A DNA stretch of 64,000 bases from NCBI GenBank assembly GCA_937887565.1, contig CALABS010000061.1, positions 124,001-188,000 of the forward strand. The letters are read 5' to 3'. The notes beneath the pieces were generated by a model that was not told the DNA's origin, ran no database searches, and saw nothing but the letters and a program-made list of their open reading frames with translations. Numbering within the stretch: the stretch's first letter is position 1; each line of letters opens with the position of its first letter. This stretch comes from an uncultured Rhodospirillaceae bacterium (GTDB lineage Bacteria > Pseudomonadota > Alphaproteobacteria > Rhodospirillales > Magnetospirillaceae). Positions 42,249 through 50,347 of this stretch are shown piece by piece. The position numbers and the translations under genes were made by a program.

Positions 42249-44300
42249 ATGCTGGATTTTCTCGACAATATGCGTATCGGGCGGCGCATCGCACTGGCCT
42301 TCGTGCTGCCGGTGATCGGCCTGATCGGCTTTTCCAGCTTCGTCATCGCCGAGCGATGGCTGGTGGCGGATGAAACCCGCAGCCTCATCGACATCGCCGA
42401 CCTCGCCTCGGACGTGGGCGCCGTGATCCATGAGTTGCAGAAGGAGCGCGGCGCCTCGTCGCTGTTCCTGGCCAGCAAGGGCAGCCAGTTCGGCGATCGC
42501 CTGAACCAGCAGCGGGCGCTCACCGACACCGCCGCCGGCCGCCTTGCCGCCGCCTTCTCCGACCCCGACCTGCGCGCGCTCGGAAACGCCTTTGCCTCGG
42601 CCCTCGACGCGGCCCGCGCGGCGGTAGACACCCGGCTCGCCATTCGCGGCCGCGTCGATGCCCAGGCCATCGACAGCCGGACCGCCATGGCCGACTACAC
42701 CGACGTCATCAAGGCCCAGTTGGACCTCGTCGCCCGCATCGCCGTGGTCACCCCCGACAAGGGCACCGCCGAACTGGCCTCCGCCTATCTCGCCTTCATC
42801 GAGGCCAAGGAGCGGGCCGGCCTGGAACGCGCCGTCGGCTCGGCCGGATTCGCCGGCGGCTTCGACCAGCCGCTGCACCGCCGCCACGTCGCCCTGCAGG
42901 CCCAGCAGGAAACACTGCTGACGCAGTTCTCGCGCCAGGCTCCGGAAACCCTGGCGGCGTTGCTGGCCGAGAAGGTCAAGGCGCCACCCTTCGCCGAGGT
43001 GGCGCGCCTGCGCGAGGAGGCCAACGCCAAGGTCGCCGGCACGGGCGAGGGCATCGCGGCCCCGGTGTGGTTCGACGCCACCACCCGGCGCATCGACCTG
43101 CTGAAGGAGGTCGAGGACGCCATCACCGCCGAGCTTGCCGCCACCGCCGGCCGGGTCTACGACACCGCGCGGCTGCTGCTCGCGGCCCAAATCGCGGCGG
43201 TGATCCTCGGCCTCGGAATCACCTTCGTGGTCGCGGTGGTGGTCGGGCGCGGCCTGACCCTGCCGTTGGTGCGCCTGACCGATGTCATGAACCGGCTGGC
43301 CGGGGGCGACACCTCGGTGACCATCGAGGGGGTGGCGCTGGCCAACGAGGTGGGCGACATGGCCCGCGCCGTCGAGGTGTTCCGCTCCAACCGCCGCGAA
43401 GCCGACCGCCTGGCCGCCGAGCAGTCCGCCGACACCGAGGCCAAGGAACGCCGCCGCCAGGCCGTCGAGTCCCTGACCCGCGATTTCGAACGCGAGGTCT
43501 CGGCCGCCCTGACGGCGGTCACCGGCGCCTCGGAAGGCCTGCGCGAGAACGCGCGCTCGCTGGATCATGGGGCGCGGCGCATGGCCGACCATTCCACCGC
43601 CGTCTCGGCCGCCGCTACCGAGACCTCGGGCAACGTCCACTCGGTGGCGGCCGCCGCCGAGGAACTGTCGGCCTCCATCGCCGAGATCGGCCGCCGCGCC
43701 GCCGAATCGGCCGCCGTCACCCGCGACGCGGTCGCCGAGGCCGACCATACCAACACCCTGGTGTCGGGGCTGACCCAGGCGGTCGCCAGCATCGGCGAGG
43801 TGGTGGAGATGATCAACCACATCGCCAGCCAGACCAACCTGCTGGCGCTCAACGCCACCATCGAGGCGGCCCGCGCCGGCGAAGCCGGCAAGGGATTCGC
43901 GGTGGTGGCCAGCGAGGTCAAGAACCTCGCCAACCAGACCGCCAGGGCCACCGGCGAGATCGCCGACCAGGTGGGCGCCGTCCAGCGCGCCACCTCCGAG
44001 GCGGTGGCCGCCATCGCCGATATCGGCCGCACCATCGCCGGCCTGAACCAGATCGCCTCGGCCATCGCCGCCGCCGTCGAGCAGCAGGACGCCACCACCC
44101 GCGCCATCGCCCGCAACGCGCAGGAGGCGGCCGGCGGCACCCGGGCGGTATCCGACCACGTCACGGACGTGACCAGCGAGGCGGCCGACACCGGCGCCAC
44201 CGCCGACCGCGTCCTCACCGCCTCGGACGATCTGGCGATGCAGGCCGGCAGCCTGAAGGCGGCGGTGGAACGCTATCTCGCGGGGGTCGCGGCCGCTTAG
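42249..44300 (+). CDS. Methyl-accepting chemotaxis protein with NIT (nitrate/nitrite-sensing) domain
   Basis: A 683-residue receptor. TM1 is about 12-33. The periplasmic NIT domain lies at about 45-300, with the helical signature VIHELQKERGASSLFLASKG and a later AYLAFIEAKERAGLERAV. TM2 is about 307-330, then a HAMP domain (LVRLTDVMNRLAGGDTSVTI) and a signalling region whose tip (NLLALNATIEAARAGEAGKG) is near 530. NIT domains in NasR/NarX-like proteins sense nitrate and nitrite, so this receptor may guide denitrifying cells (inference). GGAGGGAAGC precedes the ATG. Confidence 0.92.
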   Translation: MLDFLDNMRIGRRIALAFVLPVIGLIGFSSFVIAERWLVADETRSLIDIADLASDVGAVIHELQKERGASSLFLASKGSQFGDRLNQQRALTDTAAGRLAAAFSDPDLRALGNAFASALDAARAAVDTRLAIRGRVDAQAIDSRTAMADYTDVIKAQLDLVARIAVVTPDKGTAELASAYLAFIEAKERAGLERAVGSAGFAGGFDQPLHRRHVALQAQQETLLTQFSRQAPETLAALLAEKVKAPPFAEVARLREEANAKVAGTGEGIAAPVWFDATTRRIDLLKEVEDAITAELAATAGRVYDTARLLLAAQIAAVILGLGITFVVAVVVGRGLTLPLVRLTDVMNRLAGGDTSVTIEGVALANEVGDMARAVEVFRSNRREADRLAAEQSADTEAKERRRQAVESLTRDFEREVSAALTAVTGASEGLRENARSLDHGARRMADHSTAVSAAATETSGNVHSVAAAAEELSASIAEIGRRAAESAAVTRDAVAEADHTNTLVSGLTQAVASIGEVVEMINHIASQTNLLALNATIEAARAGEAGKGFAVVASEVKNLANQTARATGEIADQVGAVQRATSEAVAAIADIGRTIAGLNQIASAIAAAVEQQDATTRAIARNAQEAAGGTRAVSDHVTDVTSEAADTGATADRVLTASDDLAMQAGSLKAAVERYLAGVAAA

Positions 44301-44409
44301 CTTATTTTTTAGGCAACCAGGCGCCGCGCCGCGAAGTGCAAAAAGGATGTGCATAACCCGCGCATCCGTGATAAGACGCGGCTCCCTACAGTGAAGACCC
44401 GAGGCCGCC

Positions 44410-45444
44410 ATGGCGTCCGTCCAACGCCTGCTTGAGATCACCAGCACCGTCGCCAACGTCACCGACCAGAAGATCGACCGTATCCACGGCATCACCCGGC
44501 GGTCGCGCATGTTGGCTTTGAACGCCACCATCGAGGCCCAGCGCGTGGGCCATCTGGGGCGCGGATTCGCCGTGGTGGCGGACGAGGTGAAGTCGATCTC
44601 CAGCGAGATTTCGCAACTGACCGATTCGCTGCGGGGCGAACTGAAGGGGCAATTGGACACCCTGTCCCAGTTCGGGCGCGCCATGGCCGAGGAGGTGGCG
44701 CGGGTGCGTGGCGAGCGTCTGGCCGACCTTGCCCACAACGCGGTCGAGATCGCCGACCGCAACCTCTACGAACGATCCTGCGACGTGCGCTGGTGGGCCA
44801 CGGACGCGGCGGTGGTCGACTGCGCCGCGCAGGGAACCCCCGACGCCGCCCGGTTCGCGTCGCGCCGGCTGGGCGTGATCCTCGACTCCTACACCGTCTA
44901 CCTGGACCTGTGGATCGCCGACGCCGACGGCCGCGTGCTGGCCAACGGCCGCCCCGCCACCTACCCCCAGGCGGCCGGCAGCGACGTTTCCGGACAACGC
45001 TGGTTCCAGGAGGCGATGGCCACCGCCGACGGCGGCGCCTTCGCGGTCGCCGACATCGCCCGCGAGCCGGGACTGGGCAACGCCATGGTCGCCACCTACG
45101 CCACCGCCATCAGGGAAGGGGCCGAGACCAACGGCCGCCCCATCGGCGCCTTGGGCATCTTCTTCGACTGGGAGGCCCAGGCCCAGACCATCGTCGAGAC
45201 CATCCGCCTGGCGCCCGAGGAGAAGGAGCGCAGCCGCTGCCTGCTGCTGGATTCCCGCCACCGGGTCATCGCCGCCTCGGATCGCCACGGCCTGCTGACC
45301 GAGACTTTCCCCCTCGACACCTCGCGCGGGGAGCGCGGCCATTACGCCGACGGCAACGGCAACCTGGTCGCCTACGCGCTCACGCCCGGCTACGAGACCT
45401 ATGACGGCCTGGGCTGGTACGGCGTGATCGTGCAGAAGGGCTGA
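44410..45444 (+). CDS. Cytoplasmic receptor: short MCP hairpin followed by a Cache-like sensor domain
   Basis: A 344-residue protein without membrane helices. Residues 1-95 form an MCP-type hairpin whose tip (RMLALNATIEAQRVGHLGRG then FAVVADEV) departs from the near-invariant AARAGE sequence. After a helical connector, residues about 120-340 form a Cache/PAS-like sensor (LDSYTVYLDLWIADADGRVL, SGQRWFQEAMATADGG, GLGWYGVIVQKG). Cache domains normally precede a membrane helix and are extracytoplasmic; here the order is reversed and the sensor cytoplasmic. GAGG lies before the ATG. The interaction with CheA is unproven. Confidence 0.8.
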   Translation: MASVQRLLEITSTVANVTDQKIDRIHGITRRSRMLALNATIEAQRVGHLGRGFAVVADEVKSISSEISQLTDSLRGELKGQLDTLSQFGRAMAEEVARVRGERLADLAHNAVEIADRNLYERSCDVRWWATDAAVVDCAAQGTPDAARFASRRLGVILDSYTVYLDLWIADADGRVLANGRPATYPQAAGSDVSGQRWFQEAMATADGGAFAVADIAREPGLGNAMVATYATAIREGAETNGRPIGALGIFFDWEAQAQTIVETIRLAPEEKERSRCLLLDSRHRVIAASDRHGLLTETFPLDTSRGERGHYADGNGNLVAYALTPGYETYDGLGWYGVIVQKG

Positions 45445-45447
45445 GGG

Positions 45448-45897
45448 TCAGAACGGCGAGCCGTCCTTGCGCAGGAAGCGGAATGAGGCACCGTCGCGCT
45501 CGGCCGTCAGATCCACGTCGCTGTATTCCACCCGCTCCGACGGGGCGCGGCTGCCCACCTCCAGATAGGTCGCCGGCACGCCGGAACGGTTGACGAGGTG
45601 GTGGCCGTCCGGCCGCCCCTTGGGAAAGCCGGCGCAATGGCCGGCCGCCAGCACCTGTTCGCCGGCATCGGTGATCAATGTCAGCTCGCCGGACAGAACC
45701 AGGACGAACTCGTCCTCGTTGGCGTGCCAATGGCGCATGGCCGACGCCGCGCCGGGGGCCAGCGTCACCAGATTGACCCCGAAATCCGTCAGCCCCAGCG
45801 CGGCGGTCAGCCGGCGCTTGGCGCGGCCGGCGACGACATCGGCGAATTCGGCCGGATAGACGGTGCCGGTCTCGACGGGCAGGTCGGCGGGGTCCAT
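45448..45897 (-). CDS. Cupin-domain protein
   Basis: A 149-residue single-domain cupin. Motif 1 is MRHWHANEDEFVLVLSGELT (two His and Glu for metal), and motif 2 is HHLVNRSGVPATYLEVG. The metal-binding residues are kept, so it could be an enzyme or a binding protein; the substrate is unknown. It starts one base after the coq7 stop, as the last gene of the dsbB-coq7-cupin run. Confidence 0.85.
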   Translation of the reverse strand: MDPADLPVETGTVYPAEFADVVAGRAKRRLTAALGLTDFGVNLVTLAPGAASAMRHWHANEDEFVLVLSGELTLITDAGEQVLAAGHCAGFPKGRPDGHHLVNRSGVPATYLEVGSRAPSERVEYSDVDLTAERDGASFRFLRKDGSPF

Positions 45898-45898
45898 G

Positions 45899-46468
45899 TC
45901 ACACCCGCTCGGACAGCCAGATGGCGGCGCGGCAGCCGGTCTTGATGGCCGCCGACAGCAGCGGATAGGCCGGCGCCTTCTCGGCCTCGTTGGCGAGCCC
46001 GATATCGCGGTGCTCGATTTCCTCCTCACGGAATTTCTCGATGGTCGCCCTCAGCCCGGCCTCGTCGTCGCCCAGCCGGGCCGCCTGCTCGGCGTAGTGC
46101 TCGTCGATGGCCTCCTCCACCGCCACCGTGCAGGCCATGGCCGCCCGTTCGCCCAGGAGCGCGGTGCCCGCCCCCAGCACGAACCCGGCCACGTGCCAGA
46201 TCGGCGCCAACGCGGTGGGCCGCACCCGCCGTTCGGCGATCAGGCGGCTGAAGGTCTCCAGGTGGTGCTTTTCCTGGTCATGCATCTTGGTCAGCAGGGC
46301 GCCGTGGCGGCCCCGCCCCAGGACCGCCCGCTGGCCCTGATAGATGCGCACCGCGCCCAGTTCTCCGGCCTGGTCGACACGCAGGATGCGGGCGATCAAC
46401 TGGTCCTTGGTCAGGTCGCCGGGGATGCGGTCCTCGGCGGTGCGGCGGAAATTGCGGTCTGCGGTCAT
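45899..46468 (-). CDS. coq7: Demethoxyubiquinone hydroxylase (COQ7 family)
   Basis: A 189-residue di-iron protein. Ligand motifs are RVDQAGELGAVRIYQGQ (first Glu), MHDQEKHHLETF (ExxH), VEEAIDEHYAEQ and REEEIEHRDIG (second ExxH). It adds the last hydroxyl to the ubiquinone ring at the inner membrane, consistent with the amphipathic helices. Its start overlaps the dsbB stop (ATGA). The partner COQ9 is encoded at 40514. Confidence 0.95.
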   Translation of the reverse strand: MTADRNFRRTAEDRIPGDLTKDQLIARILRVDQAGELGAVRIYQGQRAVLGRGRHGALLTKMHDQEKHHLETFSRLIAERRVRPTALAPIWHVAGFVLGAGTALLGERAAMACTVAVEEAIDEHYAEQAARLGDDEAGLRATIEKFREEEIEHRDIGLANEAEKAPAYPLLSAAIKTGCRAAIWLSERV

Positions 46469-46953
46469 GGCTTGCGCTCCATGCGGCGGATCAGCGCCAG
46501 GGCCACCAGCCCCAGCCCGCCCGAGAACACGATGTTCAGCGTGGCGATGGTGATGCCGTTCCACTGCCAGGCCGGTTCGTCGCATCGGACCTCCACCGGC
46601 CGGCTCATGGCGGCCATCAGGTCCGTGACGTCGACGGCGGCGGATTCGGTGGGAGCGCAGGACGACGCCCACCATTTCCGCTCGACGCCCGAATGGTAGA
46701 CGGCGATGGCCGAATTGACCAGGAAACCAAGCGCGGCCACCGTCAGCAGCAGCCGGCGGAGGCGGGCGGCCGGCGGCAACAGCGCGAGACCGGCCAGCGC
46801 GCCGCCGACCGCGAAGGGAATCCGCTGGGTCAGGCACAGCTCGCAGGGCCGCAAGCCGACGACGTGTTCGACGAAGAACGCGACGGCCAGCGACACCGTG
46901 CAAATGGCGAGCAGGAGAACCGCGATCAGGCGGGACGACAGCGTGGGGATCAT
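46465..46953 (-). CDS. dsbB: Disulfide bond formation protein DsbB
   Basis: A 162-residue protein with four membrane helices. The first periplasmic Cys pair is in the DsbB motif RPCELCLTQRIPF. The second pair is SSCAPTES and VRCDEPAW in the second loop. DsbB reoxidises DsbA and passes electrons to ubiquinone, which makes the overlap with coq7 functionally sensible. Start at ATG 46953. Confidence 0.92.
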   Translation of the reverse strand: MIPTLSSRLIAVLLLAICTVSLAVAFFVEHVVGLRPCELCLTQRIPFAVGGALAGLALLPPAARLRRLLLTVAALGFLVNSAIAVYHSGVERKWWASSCAPTESAAVDVTDLMAAMSRPVEVRCDEPAWQWNGITIATLNIVFSGGLGLVALALIRRMERKP

Positions 46954-47034
46954 GGCGTCGGACCATAGCACCGCCCGGCCGGCTTGACCACTGCTCCGCC
47001 GGTGCCCACAATCGCGCCCCGAACCAAGGAGAGG

Positions 47035-47952
47035 ATGGTGACCCTGGACGACATCCGCGCCAGCGGCAAGGCGGCGCTGGCCCGCGCGCTGGCGGAACTG
47101 GAACGCGCCCCCGACGACGCCGGGACGGTCGCCTTGCTGAGCGCCGCCCATGCCGCGCCGACCGCCCAGGTGGTGGGGATGACCGGCCCGCCGGGCGTCG
47201 GCAAGTCCACGCTGATGAACGCCTTGATCAAGGCCTGGCGCCGCTCCGGCCGCTCCGTCGCCTGCATCGCCGTCGATCCGTCGTCGCGGCGGTCGAAGGG
47301 CGCCTTGCTGGGCGACCGCACCCGCCTGTCCACCGACCCCGACGACCAGGGAATCTTCGTCCGCTCCATGGCGGCCCGCGATCGCCTGGGCGGGCTGGCC
47401 GGCCTGACCGTCTCGGCCATGGTGCTGATGCGGGCGCTCTACGACGTCGTGCTGATCGAGACCGTCGGCGTCGGCCAGAGCGAGACCGACGTCGTGGGGG
47501 TGGCCGACACGGTGCTGTTCTGCGTCCAGCCCGGCTCGGGCGATTCGCTGCAGTTCATGAAGGCCGGCATCGCCGAGATTCCCCACGTCGTGGTGGTCAC
47601 CAAGGCGGACATGGAGGCCGAGGCCCGCCGGGCGCGCGCCGACGTCCTGGGCGCGTTGTCGCTGGCCGACGGCGACGAGGCCGACGGCTGGCGGGTGCCG
47701 GTGCTGCTGGTGTCCTCCGCGCGGGGAGCCGGCATCGATGGCCTGGTGGCGGCCATCGACTCGCACGCCGCCTTCCTGGCCGAAGGAGACCGCCTTTCCC
47801 TGGCCCGGCAGGCGCAAGCCGAGCAGTGGCTGGTCGAGGCGGTGCGGGAGCGGTTCGGACGCGAGGGGATGAAGCGGGCGGGCAGCCTGCGGTTGGCGCC
47901 CGGCCAGTCACCGTTCGAGGCATTGGCGGAGGTATCCGGGCGGTTGATTTAA
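47035..47952 (+). CDS. meaB: MeaB/ArgK-family GTPase (methylmalonyl-CoA mutase chaperone)
   Basis: A 305-residue G3E GTPase. Walker A is GMTGPPGVGKSTLMN. Switch and base-recognition elements are VDPSSRRSKGALLGDRTRL, IETVGVGQSETDV and VVVTKADMEAEARRA. A C-terminal dimerisation arm follows. MeaB protects and reloads adenosylcobalamin-dependent methylmalonyl-CoA mutase, but no mutase gene is in the window. ATG 47035 is three bases after AGGAGAGG; GTG 47038 is an equally plausible start. Confidence 0.93.
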   Translation: MVTLDDIRASGKAALARALAELERAPDDAGTVALLSAAHAAPTAQVVGMTGPPGVGKSTLMNALIKAWRRSGRSVACIAVDPSSRRSKGALLGDRTRLSTDPDDQGIFVRSMAARDRLGGLAGLTVSAMVLMRALYDVVLIETVGVGQSETDVVGVADTVLFCVQPGSGDSLQFMKAGIAEIPHVVVVTKADMEAEARRARADVLGALSLADGDEADGWRVPVLLVSSARGAGIDGLVAAIDSHAAFLAEGDRLSLARQAQAEQWLVEAVRERFGREGMKRAGSLRLAPGQSPFEALAEVSGRLI

Positions 47953-48046
47953 TACCTGTTCATACTTCAGGTTAATTACGTACTCCTGTTGACACCGATG
48001 ACCATTAGGCGGACCATCATCCGAAAGTGTCATGGGATAGGTTGGA

Positions 48047-49363
48047 GTGAACGCGCCCTTGACGAGCCACGGCACGACGGGCGGGCTGAGCCGCGAGTTG
48101 CTTGAGCTCGTGTCGGCGCTCGTCTGCCTGATCGAGGACGGACGCCTGGTGTTCGTGAACCGTGCCGGCCTGTCGATGCTCGGCCTGCGGTCGGCGGCGG
48201 AAGCCGAGGGTCGGCCCTTCGACGATTTCATCGTCGAGGACTATCGCTTCCTGCTGGACGCCGGATGGGAATTGCTGGCCGAGGAGGAGTTCGTCCCCCT
48301 CAAGCTCACCCGTGCCGACGGAACCCTGTTCGAGGCCGAGATGCGGGTCCGTCAGGTGCCCGAACGCCCCGACTGCTACCTTATCGAAGCCCGCGACATT
48401 TCCAAGTTCGTCCGCTCTGCCGAGGCGTTGCGCGAGCGCGAGGCCCGGCTTCAGGGCATCCTGGCGTCGGTGGCGGAAGGCATCATCGCCATCAACGACG
48501 ATGGCCGCATCGTCTCGGCCAATCCCGCCGCCGAGGCCATGTTCGGCTTTCCGGCCGGCAAGCTGGTCGGCCTCGACCTCGGCGACCTGATGCCGCCCGA
48601 GCTGCGCGAGCGCCACCAGCGCTTCTTCGACGCCTATATGTCGGGCCTGTTCCCCAGCCTGATGAACCGCATGGTCGAGGGCCAGGGCACCCGCCGCGAC
48701 GGCAGCGTCTTTCCCATGGAGATCTCGGTCAGCGAGTTGCGCCACGGCCGCCACCGCATGTTCACCGCCATCCTGCGCGACATTTCCGAGCGCAAGGAGC
48801 ACGAGGAGCGCATCCGCCGGCTGGCCCATCACGACGCGCTCACCGGGTTGCCCAACCGCAACCTCCTCAACGACCGCATGAACCACGCCCTGGCGCGCGT
48901 GAAACGCAACGGCGGCCGCATGGCGGTGCTTTACGTGGACCTCGACCGCTTCAAGCCCATCAACGACAGCCTCGGCCACGAGGCCGGCGACGCGGTGCTG
49001 CGCGACGTGGCCGAGCGGCTGAGCGCCTGCGTGCGCGGTTCGGACACCGTGGCCCGCGTGGGCGGCGACGAATTCGTGGTGGTGGTCGAGGAGATCGGCC
49101 GGCTGTCCGAGGCGGCGCTGGTGGCCCGCAAGATCATCGACGTGCTGTCGCGCCCGTTCGACTACGAGGGAAATAAATGCACCATCGGCGCCTCGGTGGG
49201 CGGCGCCCTGTTCCCCGACGACGGCGAAAGCATGGACGACGTCTGCAAGGCCGCCGACATCGCCATGTACCAGGTCAAACGCGCCGGCCGCAACGGCTTC
49301 CGCTTCTTCGCCCAGGAGGGCCTTGAACTGGACGAATACCTGGAGGGGGACGGAGAGGCGTGA
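48047..49363 (+). CDS. PAS-PAS-GGDEF diguanylate cyclase
   Basis: A 438-residue soluble protein with a GTG start. PAS 1 spans about 20-125 (LVCLIEDGRLVFVNRAGLSM), PAS 2 about 140-260 (EGIIAINDDGRIVSANPAAE) and GGDEF about 275-430. The active site VGGDEFVVV is intact, and five residues upstream sits RGSD, a complete RxxD inhibitory site, so it should make c-di-GMP with product inhibition. There is no EAL domain. Input through PAS, ligand unknown. Confidence 0.93.
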   Translation: MNAPLTSHGTTGGLSRELLELVSALVCLIEDGRLVFVNRAGLSMLGLRSAAEAEGRPFDDFIVEDYRFLLDAGWELLAEEEFVPLKLTRADGTLFEAEMRVRQVPERPDCYLIEARDISKFVRSAEALREREARLQGILASVAEGIIAINDDGRIVSANPAAEAMFGFPAGKLVGLDLGDLMPPELRERHQRFFDAYMSGLFPSLMNRMVEGQGTRRDGSVFPMEISVSELRHGRHRMFTAILRDISERKEHEERIRRLAHHDALTGLPNRNLLNDRMNHALARVKRNGGRMAVLYVDLDRFKPINDSLGHEAGDAVLRDVAERLSACVRGSDTVARVGGDEFVVVVEEIGRLSEAALVARKIIDVLSRPFDYEGNKCTIGASVGGALFPDDGESMDDVCKAADIAMYQVKRAGRNGFRFFAQEGLELDEYLEGDGEA

Positions 49364-49372
49364 CCGCCGCTC

Positions 49373-50260
49373 CTACTCGGCCTCGGGGAACACCGCCCAA
49401 TCCGGTTTCCAAGGCGTCAACCGCGCGTCGCCGCAGGTGAAGGCGCCCTGGCGGCCGTCGGCCGCGCGGAAATGCTCCAGCCGGACCAGAGCCAGCCCGA
49501 CGCCCGCCACCGCCGAGCGCATCTCGCCGGCCTCGGCGCCGTCCAGCATCACCGGGGTTCCCGAGGCCGGGACCGGCCCGTCGATGCTCACCGGCATCAG
49601 ACGCTTGCGGACCAGCCCGCGATGCTTGGTGCGGGCGGTCAGCTCCTGGCCCATGTAGCACCCCTTCTGGAAATCGACCCCCTTCAACTCGTCGAAGCCG
49701 TTTTCCAGCAGGATCGCCTTTTCCACCGGCAGGTCGCGGCTGCCGTCGGGCAGCCCCAGGCGAATCCGGCGTTCATCCCAGGCGGCGAAGGGCGCCTCAT
49801 CGAAGCCGGCGGCGACCAGGGGCTGGACGTCGGGAAGGTACAGGCGCAGGCCGGCGCGCGGCAGCCGTGGATCGACGAAGGCGACGCCGCCGCCGAAACC
49901 CCGGGCGGCGCCAGCCTCGGACGGTAGCCCGAGATAGTCGCCGGCGGCGGCGAACACCGACAGGCCCTCCGCCACGGCCACCGTGACCTTGGAGCGCAGC
50001 TTGTACATGGACAGCTTCTTGCGGAAGTCCTCGACGCGATCCGCCTCGGCGTCGATCAGGTACTCCGCCCCGCGTGCCGCGATGAACAGGTCGTGCAGGA
50101 ACTTGCCCTGGGGCGTGAGGAAGGCCGCCCAAACGGCGCGATCGGCCGCCACCTTGGCGACGTCGTTGGACACCAGCCCCTGCAGGAAGGCCTGGCGATC
50201 CTCGCCGCCCACCACCAGAAGGGCGCGGTTGGCAAGGCGGGTGAAGCTCTTGTCGGCCAT
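49373..50260 (-). CDS. ygfZ: YgfZ/GcvT-family folate-binding protein (Fe-S cluster maintenance)
   Basis: A 295-residue protein with the YgfZ signature KGVDFQKGCYMGQELTARTK, whose Cys is the conserved K-G-C-Y-x-G-Q-E residue. The N-terminal GcvT-like fold includes FLQGLVSNDV and WAAFLTPQGKFLHDLFI. It binds tetrahydrofolate and supports Fe-S enzymes such as MiaB. ATG 50260 begins ten residues before the conserved domain. Confidence 0.9.
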   Translation of the reverse strand: MADKSFTRLANRALLVVGGEDRQAFLQGLVSNDVAKVAADRAVWAAFLTPQGKFLHDLFIAARGAEYLIDAEADRVEDFRKKLSMYKLRSKVTVAVAEGLSVFAAAGDYLGLPSEAGAARGFGGGVAFVDPRLPRAGLRLYLPDVQPLVAAGFDEAPFAAWDERRIRLGLPDGSRDLPVEKAILLENGFDELKGVDFQKGCYMGQELTARTKHRGLVRKRLMPVSIDGPVPASGTPVMLDGAEAGEMRSAVAGVGLALVRLEHFRAADGRQGAFTCGDARLTPWKPDWAVFPEAE

Positions 50261-50347
50261 GAAACGGGTCTCCGTTTGGGGGCGGCGGAACCCGCAAAAG
50301 GTGGGGCAAGCCCGCCGCGATGGCAAGAGCCGGGACGCCGATTCCGG

